Shown piece by piece: positions 23,997 to 24,125 of a DNA stretch of 24,125 bases (position 1 is the stretch's first letter; every line of letters starts with the position of its first letter). Both the position numbers and the translations under genes were made by a program. The notes below the pieces were generated by a model. It did no database searches. It saw nothing but the letters and a program-made list of their open reading frames with translations, and had not been told where the DNA came from. Where the stretch lies: positions 1 to 24,125 of the forward strand of contig CAKSFP010000036.1 of NCBI GenBank assembly GCA_934454585.1. The letters run 5' to 3'. The stretch is from an uncultured Clostridia bacterium. GTDB taxonomy: Bacteria > Bacillota > Clostridia > UMGS1810.

Positions 23997-24125
23997 ATGA
24001 AAGACAAGAAAGCGGAAGATTACAAGTATATATACAGATACAACGACATAGGCAAGCGAGACTCGAACACGCATTGCCTGACGATGGATGTTTTTGCAAT
24101 CTTTCAGCTTGTCGGATTTGACAGG
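23997..24125 (+). CDS. Unrecognised protein, start only (3' partial)
   Basis: ATG 23997 has AGAGGG at 23985-23990 and a strong promoter upstream. The 43 visible codons begin MKDKKAEDYKYIYRYNDI and end LTMDVFAIFQLVGFDR at the window edge. The sequence is charged and aromatic, without a signal peptide or membrane segment. I do not recognise the family. The divergent arrangement with an XRE regulator suggests a regulated gene. Confidence 0.75.
   Translation, partial: MKDKKAEDYKYIYRYNDIGKRDSNTHCLTMDVFAIFQLVGFDR

Overview
The window looks like chromosomal DNA of a Gram-positive, polysaccharide-degrading anaerobe of the Clostridia, probably a gut or rumen type. The reasons are GGAGG-type ribosome binding sites, S-layer homology (SLH) anchoring, lipobox solute-binding proteins, and a cohesin/dockerin-like pair. 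The lineage is inferred from style only; no rRNA or marker gene is present.

Layout: (1) Positions 3-3650, + strand: the end of a large secreted protein with Ig-like repeats and a C-terminal dockerin-like domain, then a cohesin-like/Gly-Ser linker/three-SLH surface protein. (2) Positions 3819-6812, - strand: a CYTH phosphatase-type protein and a full-length ABC exporter half-transporter. (3) Positions 7273-21789, + strand: an acidic-polysaccharide locus. It holds a two-repeat LamG-like secreted protein, solute-binding lipoprotein 1, a three-repeat LamG-like secreted protein, solute-binding lipoprotein 2, a 1450-aa secreted heparinase II/III-type lyase, and a cytoplasmic YesR-like GH105 hydrolase. 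(4) Positions 22410-23894, - strand: a glycerol-dehydrogenase-like iron-containing dehydrogenase and an XRE regulator. (5) At 23997 a gene starts divergently from the regulator and runs off the window behind a near-consensus promoter.

The locus in (3) reads as a pathway. Outside the cell the lyase would cut a uronate-containing polysaccharide and LamG-like proteins would bind it. The two lipoproteins would capture the oligosaccharides, permeases encoded elsewhere would import them, and GH105 would remove the terminal 4,5-unsaturated uronate inside. Each lipoprotein gene is followed within 11-22 bp by a LamG-containing secreted protein, and no permease gene is present.

Almost every intergenic gap is filled with repeats. 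About twenty short hairpins share fixed outer bases (GTAGGG on one side, CCG on the other) around variable stems. A composite repeat of about 350 bp occurs as two long copies and one internally deleted copy around the cohesin-SLH and CYTH genes. Two families of MITE-like elements with long terminal inverted repeats are present, one inserted inside the other at 20393-20710. One hairpin with a T-run is the apparent terminator of the locus. I saw no tRNA, rRNA, CRISPR array or transposase gene.
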